From Caldilineaceae bacterium (GTDB taxonomy: Bacteria; Chloroflexota; Anaerolineae; Caldilineales; Caldilineaceae): DNA of 64,000 nt. Below are positions 37,058 to 47,135 of the stretch, piece by piece. Every line of letters starts with the position of its first letter. Within the stretch, counting starts at the first letter, position 1. Below the pieces are notes generated by a model that worked only from the letters and a program-made list of their open reading frames with translations, was not told the origin of the DNA and made no database searches. The DNA lies in the NCBI GenBank assembly GCA_019637695.1, contig JAHBVG010000015.1:34651-98650 (forward strand). The letters are read 5' to 3'. A program made the translations under genes and the position numbers.

Positions 37058-37639
37058 ATGACAACACTCTACCTCATCACCCATGCGCATACGCAGCAGC
37101 AGCCGAATGTGGACGCGGCCACGTGGAGACTTTCCGAAACGGGACGCACGCAGGCGCGGATTTTGGCGCAGCAGCCTTTTTGGGAATATGTGGATCGCGT
37201 CGTCCTCAGCAGCGAGCCGAAGACCCGCCTCACTGTGGAGGCTGTGCTGGGGACGCATCCACGGCCCGTGATCGTCGATGCCCGCTTTGATGAATTGATC
37301 CGCACTGCCGAGTGGACCCATGATTACGCGGGCCGAGTGGCTGAAGTCTTCGCCCATCCCAACGTCTCGATTGAAGGTTGGGAAGCGGCGCAACACGCGT
37401 TGACCCGTTTCCTTGCGGGGATCGAAACAGTGCGTCAACAATACACCGGCGAAACCCTGGCTTTGGTAGGCCACGGGCTGACCTTGAGCCTCTATCGCGC
37501 ACACCTGTTAGGGCAGGCGCGCGTCGATTTGGAAGAATGGCGTACATTGAGCTTTGCCGCCGTTGCCCAGGTTGATCTACAATCTCAAGAACTCATTGCA
37601 GACTTCGTTCCTGTGGCCGGCGCTTCCCCTCGCGGCTAA
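37058..37639 (+). CDS. Histidine phosphatase family protein with degenerate RHG motif
   Basis: The 193-residue protein belongs to the phosphoglycerate-mutase-like superfamily. The second catalytic His is present in LALVGHGLTLSLYRA, and VVLSSEPKTRLTVEAVL is the expected SS-x-x-x-R/T region. The first motif, however, reads LITHAHT instead of the usual LxRHGxT, so the phosphate-binding Arg is Thr and the Gly is Ala. The catalytic His itself is retained. Activity is therefore uncertain, and the natural substrate unknown. It begins after a repeat-rich gap downstream of hisH, followed by a MITE-like element. Confidence 0.82.
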   Translation: MTTLYLITHAHTQQQPNVDAATWRLSETGRTQARILAQQPFWEYVDRVVLSSEPKTRLTVEAVLGTHPRPVIVDARFDELIRTAEWTHDYAGRVAEVFAHPNVSIEGWEAAQHALTRFLAGIETVRQQYTGETLALVGHGLTLSLYRAHLLGQARVDLEEWRTLSFAAVAQVDLQSQELIADFVPVAGASPRG

Positions 37640-37648
37640 CCCCAGGCG

Positions 37649-37769
37649 TGAGTTGATGATTCGTAAGGGTTTGGGTAGACGGCTCACAAAAATCGTCTGC
37701 ATAAGCCATTGCTCGTCTGCCGTCCACCCAAATCCCTACCCAGACGGCCAACTCATTTTGAACAGACCC
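37649..37769. mobile_element. MITE-like palindromic element, copy C
   Basis: The sequence from GAGTTGATGATTCGTAAGGG to GCCAACTCATTTTGAACAGA follows copies A and B closely, in the orientation of copy A, but has lost about 15 bases of the left terminal repeat. It sits in the 295-base gap before hisA. The rest of the gap (37770-37934) shows nothing recognisable. Confidence 0.7.
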
Positions 37770-37934
37770 GAATCAAAATGCTTGCCCGGTGAAGGTGGAT
37801 GCAATGTTACCTTCTCCCCTGATCCGCTTGTGGTAGAGTTTTACTGAGTTGTGTAAAGGCTTCGGCTATCCTTTTTGATAGCACCATCTGTGTCTGTCGG
37901 AAATCTCCTTGGAAAGTGGCATCGATCAAAGCCT

Positions 37935-39170
37935 ATGATTATCTACCCTGCAATCGACCTGCGGCGCGGGCGATGTGTGCGTCTGCGTCAGGGCGATCCC
38001 AACGCAGAGACCGTCTTCGCGGAAGATCCTGTGGAAATGGCGCGTCATTGGGTGGCGCAAGGCGCTCAATGGCTCCATGTTGTCAATTTGGACGGCGCGT
38101 TTAGTCGGCAGCCTACTCCTGTGGGTGGACGGCCCAGCGCCGTTGTCAAGCGGCTTGATGACCCCAGCGCGGCGCTCCCCGCCGCGGATACGCCCATTAA
38201 TCTGTTGCGGTTGAAGCAGATCCGGCAGGCTGTAAACATCCCTATCCAATTTGGTGGGGGTGTGCGTACGCTGGAGGATGTTGAACTCGCCTTCGAGATG
38301 GGCGCGGATCGGGTTGTCCTCGGCACGGTGGCGGTGAAAGAGCCGGAGATGGTGCGTAGCGCCGTTGCCCGTTGGGGCGCGGATCGCATTGTGGTAGGCA
38401 TCGACGCCCGCGATGGCAAAGTGGCGATCCACGGTTGGCAGGATGTCAGCGAGATCGACGCTATCGATCTCGCCCATCGCATGAAATGTCTGGGCGTGCG
38501 TCGCATCGTCTATACTGATATTGGCCGCGATGGCATGTTGACCGGCGTCAATGTGGAAAGCACCGCCAATCTGGGGGATATGACCGATCTTTTTGTGATC
38601 GCCAGCGGTGGCGTTGCCAGCCTGCGCGATATCCACCTGCTCAAACGCCACGAACACTACAACATTGAAGGCGTCATCATTGGGCAGGCGCTCTACACCG
38701 GCGCTGTAGATCTGCCCTCGGCCATTGAAATCGCCAATGGTCCGCTGATCCGCCGCAGCGCGGGCATCATCCCCTTCCGCCAGAATGGTGAGAGCGTCGA
38801 GCTCCTCTTGTTGTGGAACAGTTTTTGCGAGCAGTGGCAATTCCCGCGTGGCACACTGGAAGATGGCGAAAGCCTTCTCACCTGCGCTCAGCGTGAGTTC
38901 ACCCTGGAGACAGGGTTGCCAGTGGCAGCGCTACACAAAGATGTAGAAAGTACGTTGCGCTACGTTGCCCATGTCCGCAATTATGATGTCGAGCGCGAAG
39001 TCACCTACTATCTGGCCGAAGTGGGGCCAGGCGAGGTGGTACTGGGCCACGACAACCACGGCGAATATCAGTGGGTTTCGCCCGACGAAGCCAAAGAGAT
39101 GCTCATCGACACCTCGCCAGAGCAACTTCCTGCCCTCGATGCGGCCATCTACTACTTCGAAGAATCCTAA
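37935..39170 (+). CDS. hisA: HisA fused to a C-terminal Nudix domain
   Basis: Residues 1-270 are phosphoribosylformimino-AICAR ribotide isomerase (HisA), the Amadori isomerase step of histidine synthesis. [16 protein letters not shown] has the catalytic Asp8, FGGGVRT and GIDARDG bind phosphate, and [13 protein letters not shown] holds the second catalytic Asp. A loop of about 25 extra residues ([14 protein letters not shown]... region, 60-88) lies after the second strand. Residues 275-411 are a separate Nudix domain ([17 protein letters not shown], then [20 protein letters not shown], ending TGL). Its box is intact except Leu324 replaces the first Glu of the EE pair. The fused enzyme may tie histidine synthesis to nucleotide clean-up; this is inference. 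The start at 37935 is favoured by HisA homology. Confidence 0.92.
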   Translation: MIIYPAIDLRRGRCVRLRQGDPNAETVFAEDPVEMARHWVAQGAQWLHVVNLDGAFSRQPTPVGGRPSAVVKRLDDPSAALPAADTPINLLRLKQIRQAVNIPIQFGGGVRTLEDVELAFEMGADRVVLGTVAVKEPEMVRSAVARWGADRIVVGIDARDGKVAIHGWQDVSEIDAIDLAHRMKCLGVRRIVYTDIGRDGMLTGVNVESTANLGDMTDLFVIASGGVASLRDIHLLKRHEHYNIEGVIIGQALYTGAVDLPSAIEIANGPLIRRSAGIIPFRQNGESVELLLLWNSFCEQWQFPRGTLEDGESLLTCAQREFTLETGLPVAALHKDVESTLRYVAHVRNYDVEREVTYYLAEVGPGEVVLGHDNHGEYQWVSPDEAKEMLIDTSPEQLPALDAAIYYFEES

Positions 39171-39214
39171 CCTGAAAATAGGGACTGAGGATCGGGGCAT
39201 AGGCGCTAACTAAC

Positions 39215-39297
39215 GGGCAAGTGCCGGGGACTTCACACTGGACGTGACAGCAGGCGTGGATGCCTCGACTTGCTGCGACGAAAAGTCCCCGGCACTT
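39215..39297. repeat. Palindromic repeat, AAGTGCCGGGGACTT family, copy 2
   Basis: AAGTGCCGGGGACTT (39219-39233) and AAGTCCCCGGCACTT (39283-39297) are perfect arms identical to copy 1 at 3634-3710. The interior differs, with AGCAGGCGTGGATGCCTCG. Confidence 0.85.
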
Positions 39298-39370
39298 TCG
39301 CAGGCCCTTATCTTAGCGCTTATGGGGGATCAGGGAGTGGGTATACATCTCGCACTAAAAAGGAAACGCT

Positions 39371-40171
39371 ATGCTGGCGAAACGCATCATCCCCTGCCTT
39401 GATGTCAAGGATGGACGGGTGGTCAAAGGCGTCAACTTTGTCGATCTTGTCGATGCTGGCGATCCGGTAGAGCAGGCGCGCGTCTACGATCAGGAGGGGG
39501 CCGATGAACTTGTCTTCCTCGACATCACCGCCACTCACGAGGCGCGCGACATTGTCGTGGAAATGGTGCGCCGCGTGGCCGACACCGTCTTTATTCCCTT
39601 TACCGTGGGCGGCGGTATCCGCACCGTGGAAGACATGCGTGCGATTCTCTTAGCGGGCGCTGACAAGGTGAGCGTCAACAGCGCCGCTGTGCGTACCCCG
39701 GAGATCGTGAGCGAGGCGGCCAAGCGTTTCGGTAGCCAGTGTATCGTCGTCGCCATCGACGCCCGCCGCCGCGCCGATGTGGATCTGACTGAGCGCGGTC
39801 CCGGCTGGGATGTCTACGTCAGCGGTGGGCGCATCAACACGGGGATCGACGCCATCGAGTGGGCCAAGAGAGTTGAAGCGCTGGGCGCAGGCGAGATCCT
39901 GCTCACCTCCATGGACGGCGACGGCACGCAGGAAGGCTACGACGTGGCCTTGACCCGCGCCATCAGCGACGCCGTCTCCATCCCCGTCATCGCCAGCGGC
40001 GGCGCGGGGCGTCCCGAAGATTTCGCGGCGGCCCTCACCGACGGCGGCGCTGCCGCTGCCCTCGCCGCCAGCCTCTTCCACTTCAAACAACTCAGCATTA
40101 TGGATGTAAAAAGAAGTCTGCAAGCCGCAGGCGTGCCTGTGCGGATTCCGGTCAACGAGATGGAGGGATGA
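39371..40171 (+). CDS. hisF: Imidazole glycerol phosphate synthase cyclase subunit
   Basis: HisF is the (beta/alpha)8-barrel cyclase that uses ammonia from HisH. The 266-residue sequence begins [20 protein letters not shown] with catalytic Asp11, and has [31 protein letters not shown] and [15 protein letters not shown], the second catalytic Asp. Its length and motifs are normal. Four bases separate it from the PD-(D/E)XK-like gene, which should be translationally coupled. HisF-HisH interaction is expected as in other bacteria. Confidence 0.96.
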   Translation: MLAKRIIPCLDVKDGRVVKGVNFVDLVDAGDPVEQARVYDQEGADELVFLDITATHEARDIVVEMVRRVADTVFIPFTVGGGIRTVEDMRAILLAGADKVSVNSAAVRTPEIVSEAAKRFGSQCIVVAIDARRRADVDLTERGPGWDVYVSGGRINTGIDAIEWAKRVEALGAGEILLTSMDGDGTQEGYDVALTRAISDAVSIPVIASGGAGRPEDFAAALTDGGAAAALAASLFHFKQLSIMDVKRSLQAAGVPVRIPVNEMEG

Positions 40172-40175
40172 TGAG

Positions 40176-40826
40176 ATGATAGAATTTAAGGAAGACCGAG
40201 AGCAAATTCCCAAATTCATCCTGTGGGAAGAGGGCGCAAACTACACCTTTTCCGACTATTTTCGTCTCTCGAATCCCATTCGCGAGATCCTGGCGAAGTT
40301 GGGCTATGCCTTTCAGATGCGCAATCTCGATCTGCCGCGGCGTCCTCTACCGGTTGGCGCGCTCGACGGGCTGCGCACAATGTTCTACCGGAAGTTACCC
40401 TTCATTTCGCTCAACTCGGAGGCGGCCAGGCGTGAGTTCTACATCGCGCCGGTGTTGCTGGAATTGCTCGACTATGTCGAATTCAGCATCGATCTTGAAT
40501 ATTTAATCGAGGTTGATGCGCAGTTACATGGTACTGTGGACTATTTGCTGCGTTCCACCCAGAACTTGATTGTGGTTGAAGCCAAGAATGCCGATCTGGA
40601 GCGGGGTTTCAATCAACTGGCTGTCGAGCTGATTGCTGTCTCGGAAACCCTGGATCGAGAGTCCAGCTATATTTATGGCGCCGTCACCGTGGGCGATATC
40701 TGGCGGTTTGGCGTTTTGGATCGAGGGGAACGATCCATTTCCAAAGACATCAACGCCTACACGGTTCCTAACGATTTGGAAGAGCTATTCGCGATTCTCT
40801 TCGCGATTCTTGCGCCGAACGAGTAA
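40176..40826 (+). CDS. Hypothetical PD-(D/E)XK nuclease-like protein
   Basis: The 216-residue protein has no family I can name, but it shows the core of a PD-(D/E)XK nuclease: GTVDYLLRS (Asp122), 12 residues later LIVVEAKNAD (Glu135, Lys137), and FNQLAVELIAVSE with a conserved Gln. The N-terminal half is helical and unassigned. A GGAGG site is placed eight bases before the ATG and the gene begins four bases after hisF, so the two are probably translated together. Its position inside a histidine cluster has no obvious metabolic reason; it may be a selfish nuclease or an orphan restriction-like gene. Confidence 0.75.
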   Translation: MIEFKEDREQIPKFILWEEGANYTFSDYFRLSNPIREILAKLGYAFQMRNLDLPRRPLPVGALDGLRTMFYRKLPFISLNSEAARREFYIAPVLLELLDYVEFSIDLEYLIEVDAQLHGTVDYLLRSTQNLIVVEAKNADLERGFNQLAVELIAVSETLDRESSYIYGAVTVGDIWRFGVLDRGERSISKDINAYTVPNDLEELFAILFAILAPNE

Positions 40827-40858
40827 CCCAATCCATCGTAGCTATACGGCCACGTCTT

Positions 40859-40941
40859 GTAAGGGCACGGGTGGGGCGGTAGGGAAACTCACCATTAAAG
40901 CAGCACATGCTTCCGCCCCACCCGTGCCCCTACGCTTTTTT
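40859..40941 (+). terminator. Strong palindrome with T-run after the PD-(D/E)XK-like gene
   Basis: GTAAGGGCACGGGTGGGGCG (from 40859) pairs with CGCCCCACCCGTGCCCCTAC (to 40933), with one mismatch and a 33-base loop, followed by GCTTTTTT. It could terminate the hisF transcript, though the arms also look like a dispersed repeat. Confidence 0.6.
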
Positions 40942-40955
40942 GAACTCACGACAAA

Positions 40956-41303
40956 ATGACCTACGACGATCTCCTCCCCCTCCTCAAATTCGACGACGCT
41001 GGGTTGATCCCCGCGATTGTGCAGGACGCGTCCACGCGGCAGGTGCTGATGATGGCATGGATGAACGCCGAGAGCCTGCGCCGCACCTTCGAGATCGGCG
41101 AGACCGTCTTTTGGAGCCGTAGCCGCCGATCCTTCTGGCACAAGGGTGATACCAGCGGCAACACCCAACGCGTTGTCGAATTGCGGGTCGATTGCGACGG
41201 TGATACACTCCTTGTACTCGTTGACCCCGCCGGACCAGCCTGCCACACCGGCGAGATCAGTTGCTTCTTCCGCACAGCCATAGAAAGGAATGATGATGGG
41301 TAG
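40956..41303 (+). CDS. hisI: Phosphoribosyl-AMP cyclohydrolase
   Basis: HisI opens the adenine ring of PR-AMP, the third step of histidine synthesis. The 115-residue protein has the family motifs [16 protein letters not shown], the metal ligands in [13 protein letters not shown] and [12 protein letters not shown], and [16 protein letters not shown]. It lacks the PR-ATP pyrophosphatase domain, which is supplied by the separate hisE gene 60 bases downstream. The ATG lies just past the palindrome at 40859-40941, which may shape its expression. Confidence 0.95.
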   Translation: MTYDDLLPLLKFDDAGLIPAIVQDASTRQVLMMAWMNAESLRRTFEIGETVFWSRSRRSFWHKGDTSGNTQRVVELRVDCDGDTLLVLVDPAGPACHTGEISCFFRTAIERNDDG

Positions 41304-41362
41304 TGCGTAGTGCGTAGTTGATTGTCACCTGCCACTCGACGCATCATCCCATCATCCCACCC

Positions 41363-41647
41363 ATGTCCACCACACTCCAAACGCTCTTCGCCACGATTGA
41401 AGATCGCAAAGCTAATCCCACAGCGGAATCGTACACGGCCAAACTCTTCGCCGCCGGGCAGGGGAAGATCTGCCAGAAGATCGGCGAGGAAGCCGTCGAA
41501 GTCGTCGTCGCGGCCCTGGCCGACGAAGGCGATGATCGCATCCTCTACGAAATGGCCGACATGCTCTATCACAGCCTGGTTTTGCTGTCCGCGCGTGGAC
41601 TCACCCTGGCCGATCTCGAAGCAGAACTTGCAAACCGTTTTAAGTAG
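41363..41647 (+). CDS. hisE: Phosphoribosyl-ATP pyrophosphatase
   Basis: HisE hydrolyses PR-ATP to PR-AMP, the second step of histidine synthesis. The 94-residue product from the ATG at 41363 begins MSTTLQTLFATIEDRK and contains SYTAKLFAAGQGKICQKIGEEAVEVVVAAL, the helical MazG-like metal-binding region, and ILYEMADMLYHSLVLL. It is encoded separately from hisI, but the two genes are adjacent and in order. Longer start choices add residues derived from short repeats and are unlikely. Confidence 0.93.
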   Translation: MSTTLQTLFATIEDRKANPTAESYTAKLFAAGQGKICQKIGEEAVEVVVAALADEGDDRILYEMADMLYHSLVLLSARGLTLADLEAELANRFK

Positions 41648-41689
41648 GTTCAGCCATTCACATGTTTGCGCGCAGAAATTAGATCACAG

Positions 41690-41801
41690 ATTTCAGAGAT
41701 GGGACACGGATTTTCAGGATTGGGAGACTACAGCGCGGTCCCCGATCCCCAGTCCCCGATCCCCATTCACCAATCACCAATCACCATTCACTATTCTTCT
41801 C
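41690..41801. repeat. Intergenic repeat words between hisE and guaB
   Basis: The segment carries CAGATTTCAGAGATGGGACA, then GATCCCCAGTCCCCGATCCC and CACCAATCACCAATCACCAT. These are the C-rich complement of the heptad G-tract words seen elsewhere. Confidence 0.65.
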
Positions 41802-41862
41802 CCGCCGATGGTAAAATGACCCCAATGTGACTGTTGACGAACAACTGCCATTGGAGGCCATG

Positions 41863-43431
41863 ATGACCATCGAACCCCGTGATGTGGCGCGCGAGGCCCA
41901 CTCACCCAACGGGCACGGCCAACGCCGCACCCGTACCTTTGACCGCTCCGATGTGATTTTCGCCGCCGAAGCAATGACCTTCGACGATGTGCTGCTGGTG
42001 CCGGGCTACGCCGACGTGCTTCCCGCGGATGTCAAGCTCAGCGTCGAGCTGCATCCTCAATTAAAATTGAATATTCCCGTTCTCAGCGCGGCCATGGACA
42101 CCGTGACCGAGGCCGAGCTGGCGATTGCCCTCGCCCGCCAGGGTGGATTGGGCATCATCCACCGCAACCTTTCCATTGAGGCCCAGGCCGAGGAGGTGGA
42201 CAAAGTCAAGCGCAGCGAAAGCGGCATGATCGTGGACCCCATCACCCTGCGCCCGGACAACACGCTGGAAGAGGCCGAGGGGGTGATGAGCCGCTATCGC
42301 ATTAGCGGCGTCCCCATCACCGACGAGGGCGGCAAATTGATCGGCATCCTCACCAACCGCGATGTGCGCTTCGCCACCGATTACGCCCGTCCCATTGCCG
42401 ATTACATGGTCTCCGACGAGTTGATCACCGCCAAACTGGGCACGACCCTGGAAGAGGCCAAAGAGATCCTCCACCGCTATCGCATTGAAAAGTTGCCCCT
42501 TGTCGACGACGACGGCTATTTGAAGGGGCTGATTACCTACAAAGATATCCTCAAACGGCAGGATTACCCCTTCGCTGCCAAGGATAGTCGCGGGCGGCTG
42601 CTTGTGGCCGGGGCGATGGGCGTGGGCGAGGCAGGATTGCGCCGGGCCGAAGCGCTGGTCAACGCTGGCGTGGACGCTGTCGCCATCGACACCGCCCACG
42701 GCCACAGCCAGGGCGTGGTGGACGCCGTGCGCGCCGTGCGTCAACGCTTCCCCAATCTGCCCATCCTCGCCGGGAATGTGGTGACGCCCGAAGGGGTACA
42801 GGCGCTGGTGGATGCCGGGGCGAATGTGATCAAGGTGGGCGTGGGCGCTGGATCGATCTGTACAACGCGCATTGTCTCCGGCGCGGGGATGCCGCAGTTG
42901 ACAGCAGTAGCCGAATGCGCCGACGCCGCGCAGCAGTTGGGCGTGCCGATTATCGCCGATGGCGGCATCCGCTACAGCGGGGACATTACCAAGGCCATCG
43001 CTGCGGGCGCGTCGGCGGTGATGTTGGGTAGCCTGCTCGCCGGTCTACACGAATCCCCAGGTGAGATTGTGATCCGCGAGGGGCGCTCGTTCAAGGAGTA
43101 TCGCGGCATGGGCAGCCTGGGCGCGATGAAGGGCCGCGCCAATGACCGCTACCAAACCGGGCAGCGCAACGGCGCCTCCCCGGATGTGGGCGGCAAAACC
43201 GTGCCCGAAGGCATCGAGGGGCAGGTCCCCTACAAAGGGTTCCTCAAGGATTTTGTTTTCCAATTGATGGGTGGTCTGCGCTCAGGCATGGGTTACGTGG
43301 GCGCGTCCAATATCGAGGATCTGTGGGAAAAAGCGCGTTTTGTCCGCATCAGCCCGGCGGGCTATCAAGAAAGCCACCCCCACAGCGTCATCATCACCAA
43401 AGAAGCGCCGAATTATCAGATGTCAAAGTGA
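41863..43431 (+). CDS. guaB: Inosine-5'-monophosphate dehydrogenase
   Basis: GuaB oxidises IMP to XMP, the committed step to GMP. Domains run N-terminal barrel, tandem CBS pair at roughly 100-220 of the product ([24 protein letters not shown]), then the catalytic barrel. The active-site loop is [16 protein letters not shown] with the nucleophilic Cys, followed by [13 protein letters not shown] and [11 protein letters not shown] chose the ATG at 41863, five bases after a GGAGG; an ATG at 41860 and a GTG at 41827 are alternatives. Only its N-terminal leader of about 35 residues is unusual in length. With purA next door it directs IMP to both GMP and AMP. Confidence 0.95.
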   Translation: MTIEPRDVAREAHSPNGHGQRRTRTFDRSDVIFAAEAMTFDDVLLVPGYADVLPADVKLSVELHPQLKLNIPVLSAAMDTVTEAELAIALARQGGLGIIHRNLSIEAQAEEVDKVKRSESGMIVDPITLRPDNTLEEAEGVMSRYRISGVPITDEGGKLIGILTNRDVRFATDYARPIADYMVSDELITAKLGTTLEEAKEILHRYRIEKLPLVDDDGYLKGLITYKDILKRQDYPFAAKDSRGRLLVAGAMGVGEAGLRRAEALVNAGVDAVAIDTAHGHSQGVVDAVRAVRQRFPNLPILAGNVVTPEGVQALVDAGANVIKVGVGAGSICTTRIVSGAGMPQLTAVAECADAAQQLGVPIIADGGIRYSGDITKAIAAGASAVMLGSLLAGLHESPGEIVIREGRSFKEYRGMGSLGAMKGRANDRYQTGQRNGASPDVGGKTVPEGIEGQVPYKGFLKDFVFQLMGGLRSGMGYVGASNIEDLWEKARFVRISPAGYQESHPHSVIITKEAPNYQMSK

Positions 43432-43439
43432 TACTTTAA

Positions 43440-43498
43440 ATTATGAATGATGAATAAAGAATGGGTTGTGTCTGCCCATTCTTTATTCATCATTCATC
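43440..43498. repeat. AT-rich inverted repeat between guaB and purA
   Basis: ATGAATGATGAATAAAGAAT and GGGTTGTG on the left are mirrored by CCCATTCTTTATTCATCATT on the right, with a GTGTCT centre. It belongs to the same type as 12224-12303. Confidence 0.8.
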
Positions 43499-43536
43499 CG
43501 TCTACCCCATCCTCTTCACCAGAAAGCAGATCTCTT

Positions 43537-44808
43537 ATGACCGTCACCGCAATTGTGGGCGCCCAGTGGGGCGACGAAGGCAAGGGACGCATTATCGACT
43601 ATCTGGCCCAGCAGGCCAATATGGTGATTCGCTTCCAGGGCGGGGATAACGCCGGCCATACGGTGATCAATGAGTATGGCAAGCACGCGTTGCATCTCAT
43701 CCCCAGCGGCATCTTCAACCCACAGACACAGAACATCATCGGCACCGGCTGTGTGGTCAACCCCCAATCGCTGTTGGAAGAGATGGCGAGCCTGGAGCGG
43801 GCGGGCGTCGCGCTCGACAATCTGTGGATCAGCCAGCGCGCGCAGATGCTCATGCCCTATCACCGCACGTTGGACGTATTGGAAGAGGCCGCTCGCGGCA
43901 GCGATCCCATCGGCACCACCAAACGGGGGATCGGGCCGGCCTACGCCGACAAGGCGGCGCGGGCGGGGCTGCGCATGGGCGATCTGCTTCAGCCCGATTG
44001 GTTGGAAAGTCGGCTGGACAGCGCCTTGATCACCATCAACCGCAAGATCGAAATCCTGGGCGGCCAGCCCGTGGATGGGCAGGAACTCTACGCGCTCTGT
44101 ATGGATTTCCGCGAAAAACTGGGCAAGCGCATCGTCGACACCGTCCCCATGACACGGCGGGCCATCGAACGGGGCGAGGCGATCCTTTTGGAGGGGCAAC
44201 TGGGCGTCATGCGCGATCTGGACTGGGGGATCTATCCCTACGTCACCAGCAGCAACCCCACGGCGGCCTATGCCTCATCCGGGGCTGGCCTGCCCGCCCG
44301 CACCATCGACCGCGTCATCGGCGTTGTCAAAGCGTACAGTTCCGCAGTGGGGGATGGTCCCTTCCCCGTGGAATTGCACGACGCCGACGGCGCAAAATTG
44401 CGCGAGATCGGCCAGGAATTTGGCGCAACCACGGGCCGTCCGCGGCGCTGTGGATGGTTCGACGGCGTCGCCATTGCCTACGCCGCCTGGCTCAACGGCA
44501 TGACCGGCCTCGCCATCACCAAACTCGACATCCTCGACCATTTTGAAACGCTCAAGATCTGCACCGGCTATCGGCTGCCGAACGGTGGGATCGTGCGCGA
44601 TTCCATGCCCGAAACGCCCATTCTCAACCACGTAACCCCCGTCTACGAGGAGTGGCCGGGCTGGCAAGCCTCCACTGAAGATTGCCGATCCTGGGCCGAT
44701 CTGCCGGGCGCGGCGCAGCGCTACATCGAGCGGATCAGCGAACTGGCCGGCATCCCCATCGCCTATGTCTCCGTCGGCGCAGAGCGCGATCAGATGTTCG
44801 AGGTGTAA
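43537..44808 (+). CDS. purA: Adenylosuccinate synthetase
   Basis: PurA makes adenylosuccinate from IMP, aspartate and GTP, the first committed step toward AMP. The 423-residue protein opens [20 protein letters not shown], the hallmark GTP/IMP-binding loop, and contains GGDNAGHTV with the catalytic His and [40 protein letters not shown] and the [14 protein letters not shown] signature complete it. The ATG at 43537 gives the standard start. It follows guaB after 105 bases, and both appear co-oriented with hisI and hisE, consistent with a nucleotide/histidine cluster, since AICAR is shared by the purine and histidine pathways. Confidence 0.96.
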   Translation: MTVTAIVGAQWGDEGKGRIIDYLAQQANMVIRFQGGDNAGHTVINEYGKHALHLIPSGIFNPQTQNIIGTGCVVNPQSLLEEMASLERAGVALDNLWISQRAQMLMPYHRTLDVLEEAARGSDPIGTTKRGIGPAYADKAARAGLRMGDLLQPDWLESRLDSALITINRKIEILGGQPVDGQELYALCMDFREKLGKRIVDTVPMTRRAIERGEAILLEGQLGVMRDLDWGIYPYVTSSNPTAAYASSGAGLPARTIDRVIGVVKAYSSAVGDGPFPVELHDADGAKLREIGQEFGATTGRPRRCGWFDGVAIAYAAWLNGMTGLAITKLDILDHFETLKICTGYRLPNGGIVRDSMPETPILNHVTPVYEEWPGWQASTEDCRSWADLPGAAQRYIERISELAGIPIAYVSVGAERDQMFEV

Positions 44809-44849
44809 CCATATCGTTGATCATCCTTCGCTAGGATTGCCTCTGCTCC

Positions 44850-47135
44850 ATGCTCTCACCAGCTATTGAACCGTCGTCCAATTTTACGGCTCAGCGATCC
44901 CGCCAGCAGAGAGACCGGCTCTGCCTGCTCTCTCTGCTGTTGATCTACCTGTCTATCGCTGCGGCCTATCTGATCATGACCCCGCCGGGCGAAGGCGTGG
45001 ACGAGATCCCCCATTTCGATTACGCCCTTTATCTGCGCACCCAAAGAGAGTTGCCCGTCTACCGGCCAGGGCAGCCGGTGGCGGTGTGGATGCTCCACCA
45101 TCCACCCCTTTACTATGCGCTGGGCAGTGTGGTGACATTGCCCTTCGACGTGGCGGACCGAGCCCAAGTCTTGCAGCCCAATCCCCACTTCCGCTGGAGC
45201 GAGACCGGTGAATGGGGCTGGAATGTGGTGCTGCCCTCGGTTCGCCCGTGGGAAGGTGGAACGCTGGCTGCGCTCCTCGCCCTGCGGTTGATGAATCTCC
45301 TCTTGGGGGCGACCGCGCTGATCTTCATCTATTTCACCGTGATGCGTCTGTGGCCGAAACATTCCTGGGCTGCGCTGGGCGCGACGGCGATGATCGGGCT
45401 GAATCCATCGTTCCTCTACATGGCGAGTACCGTCCATCACGATGTGTTGGTGGCGGCGCTCTTCGCCGCGGGGATCTATTGGTCGATCCGCACGCTGGCA
45501 ACCCCGCTGACAACATGGCGTCTGCTGAGCGGCGGAGCGATTGCGGGCGCGCTGCTGTTGACCAAATTGAGCGGATTGGCGCTGCTGCCGGTCCTCTTTA
45601 CTGCGCTAATCTTGCGTCCGCCGCAGAGGGGAGAGCGCTATGGTCGTCTGGCGCAGATGGCAATCGTTGGGGCGGTGATCGCTCTGCTGGCCGGGTGGTG
45701 GTTCGTGCGCAACCAGATCCTCTACGGCGAGCCGATTGGCGTTTCTGTCTACGAGACCATCTACGCGCCGAACCTGCGCACAACCGAATTCACCCTGTTT
45801 CTGTTTGTGAACGAATTGCTGGCCCAGTTTGGCCGTACCTTTTGGGGCGCGTTCGGCTACATGCACATACTGCTCCCGCCCCTCTGGCGGCTGGCAGCGT
45901 GGATCATCCCCCTCATCGCCCTCATCGGGTGGATCGTCATGGGCGTTCGCGCGTTGCGTAAGTCCGAGCGGCCCAGCTTTCGCCAACTGCTGGCCTGGGG
46001 GATCTTGCTGCTGGCCCTGGCTGCGCTCTTCGTCTTCTTTCTGCGCTTCGCCGTACAGACGCGCGGCGCCGGCCACGGACGCTATCTGCTGCCTGTGGGT
46101 GCAACGATTGGCGCCATGCTTATCGGTGGCCTCAACGGGTACACCGGTTGGCGTCACCAACGGTTGATTTCGTTGGCCCTGGTAGCGATCATGGCGATCT
46201 ACGCTGTGGCCGCGCCCCTGCGCTACGTCTGGCCGCTCTATCCACTGCCGTCGTCGGCGATTGTTGAGATGAACGGTGCTACAGCGTTGGATCTACGCTA
46301 CGAAGGCGGCGTCATCTTGCAGGGGATGCACTTGAGCGATCCGATTGTGATTCCCGGCCAGGGGTTGGACGTGATCACCTATTGGGCCGCGGATAGGGAC
46401 GCTGTCGACTTTGCCGATCCCTACGTCGACCTCTCACTTGTGACCGATGATGGCGTGCTGCTGGGGTCCGCCCTCTTCTGGCCGGAGATCAGCACGATCC
46501 CCGCCACCTGGGATGAGCGGATCATCGCCAACCGCCAATCGTTCTACATTCCGCCGGGGCAGCTTTCGGGGACGGTGCGCGTGCAGATGCAGATCCGCGA
46601 CGGGATGGCGGGTGCGCTTTTGCCCGTGCAGGGGAGCGGAGAAAGTGTGGTCACGTTGGCCGAACTGCTGGCTCTGGGCGCAGTGGTCGAAGTGGATCCA
46701 TCGACCCTGCCCCTGCCTCTGCGCGAGGATCTCTTTGCCGGTGTGCTGCGGTTGGCGAGGAAAACGTTACCCGATCAAGTTGCGCCCGGCGGCATCCTCT
46801 CAGTGGAGCTCTATTGGCAAGTCTTGGCGCCGATCCCCGCTGACTACACGGTTTTCATCCATGTACTCGACAGCGCGGATCAGATCGTCGCCCAATTGGA
46901 TCGTCCACCGGGCGGCGGCACATCCCCTACCTCCACCTGGCGCGAAGGACAGACGCTGCGCGACACCTATCCTGTGCCGTTGCCTGCTGATCTGCAGCCG
47001 GGCGACTATCGCGTGCGCATGGGATTGTACACATGGCCCGATCTGGCGCGCCAACCGGTCAATACTGGCGAGCGCACCTTGGATGACAATGTGCTGCTGG
47101 GATCTTTCCACGTGATCGAGCAAGCTTTCGAGTAA
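44850..47135 (+). CDS. Membrane glycosyltransferase-like protein (GT39/DUF2142-like)
   Basis: The 761-residue protein is a polytopic membrane protein with about ten hydrophobic segments in the first 460 residues. A motif GEGVDEIPHFDYALYL near residues 48-63 and LHHPPLYYALG suggest the catalytic external loop of lipid-phosphate-sugar-dependent glycosyltransferases (GT-C fold). The C-terminal ~300 residues are soluble and beta-rich, ending with a module found also in the next gene: LYWQVLAPIPADYTVFIHVL, PTSTWREGQTLRDTYPV and PGDYRVRMGLYTW. Substrate and acceptor are unknown; a role in surface polysaccharide or protein glycosylation is likely. The two genes are 88 bases apart and co-oriented. 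Confidence 0.75.
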   Translation: MLSPAIEPSSNFTAQRSRQQRDRLCLLSLLLIYLSIAAAYLIMTPPGEGVDEIPHFDYALYLRTQRELPVYRPGQPVAVWMLHHPPLYYALGSVVTLPFDVADRAQVLQPNPHFRWSETGEWGWNVVLPSVRPWEGGTLAALLALRLMNLLLGATALIFIYFTVMRLWPKHSWAALGATAMIGLNPSFLYMASTVHHDVLVAALFAAGIYWSIRTLATPLTTWRLLSGGAIAGALLLTKLSGLALLPVLFTALILRPPQRGERYGRLAQMAIVGAVIALLAGWWFVRNQILYGEPIGVSVYETIYAPNLRTTEFTLFLFVNELLAQFGRTFWGAFGYMHILLPPLWRLAAWIIPLIALIGWIVMGVRALRKSERPSFRQLLAWGILLLALAALFVFFLRFAVQTRGAGHGRYLLPVGATIGAMLIGGLNGYTGWRHQRLISLALVAIMAIYAVAAPLRYVWPLYPLPSSAIVEMNGATALDLRYEGGVILQGMHLSDPIVIPGQGLDVITYWAADRDAVDFADPYVDLSLVTDDGVLLGSALFWPEISTIPATWDERIIANRQSFYIPPGQLSGTVRVQMQIRDGMAGALLPVQGSGESVVTLAELLALGAVVEVDPSTLPLPLREDLFAGVLRLARKTLPDQVAPGGILSVELYWQVLAPIPADYTVFIHVLDSADQIVAQLDRPPGGGTSPTSTWREGQTLRDTYPVPLPADLQPGDYRVRMGLYTWPDLARQPVNTGERTLDDNVLLGSFHVIEQAFE

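Noticed and set aside
40859..40941. A riboswitch-like fold in the hisI leader.
   Set aside because: The structure is one long GC-rich stem with a T-run, better explained as a repeat or terminator. No conserved riboswitch core was recognised here or upstream of pyrF, purA or guaB.
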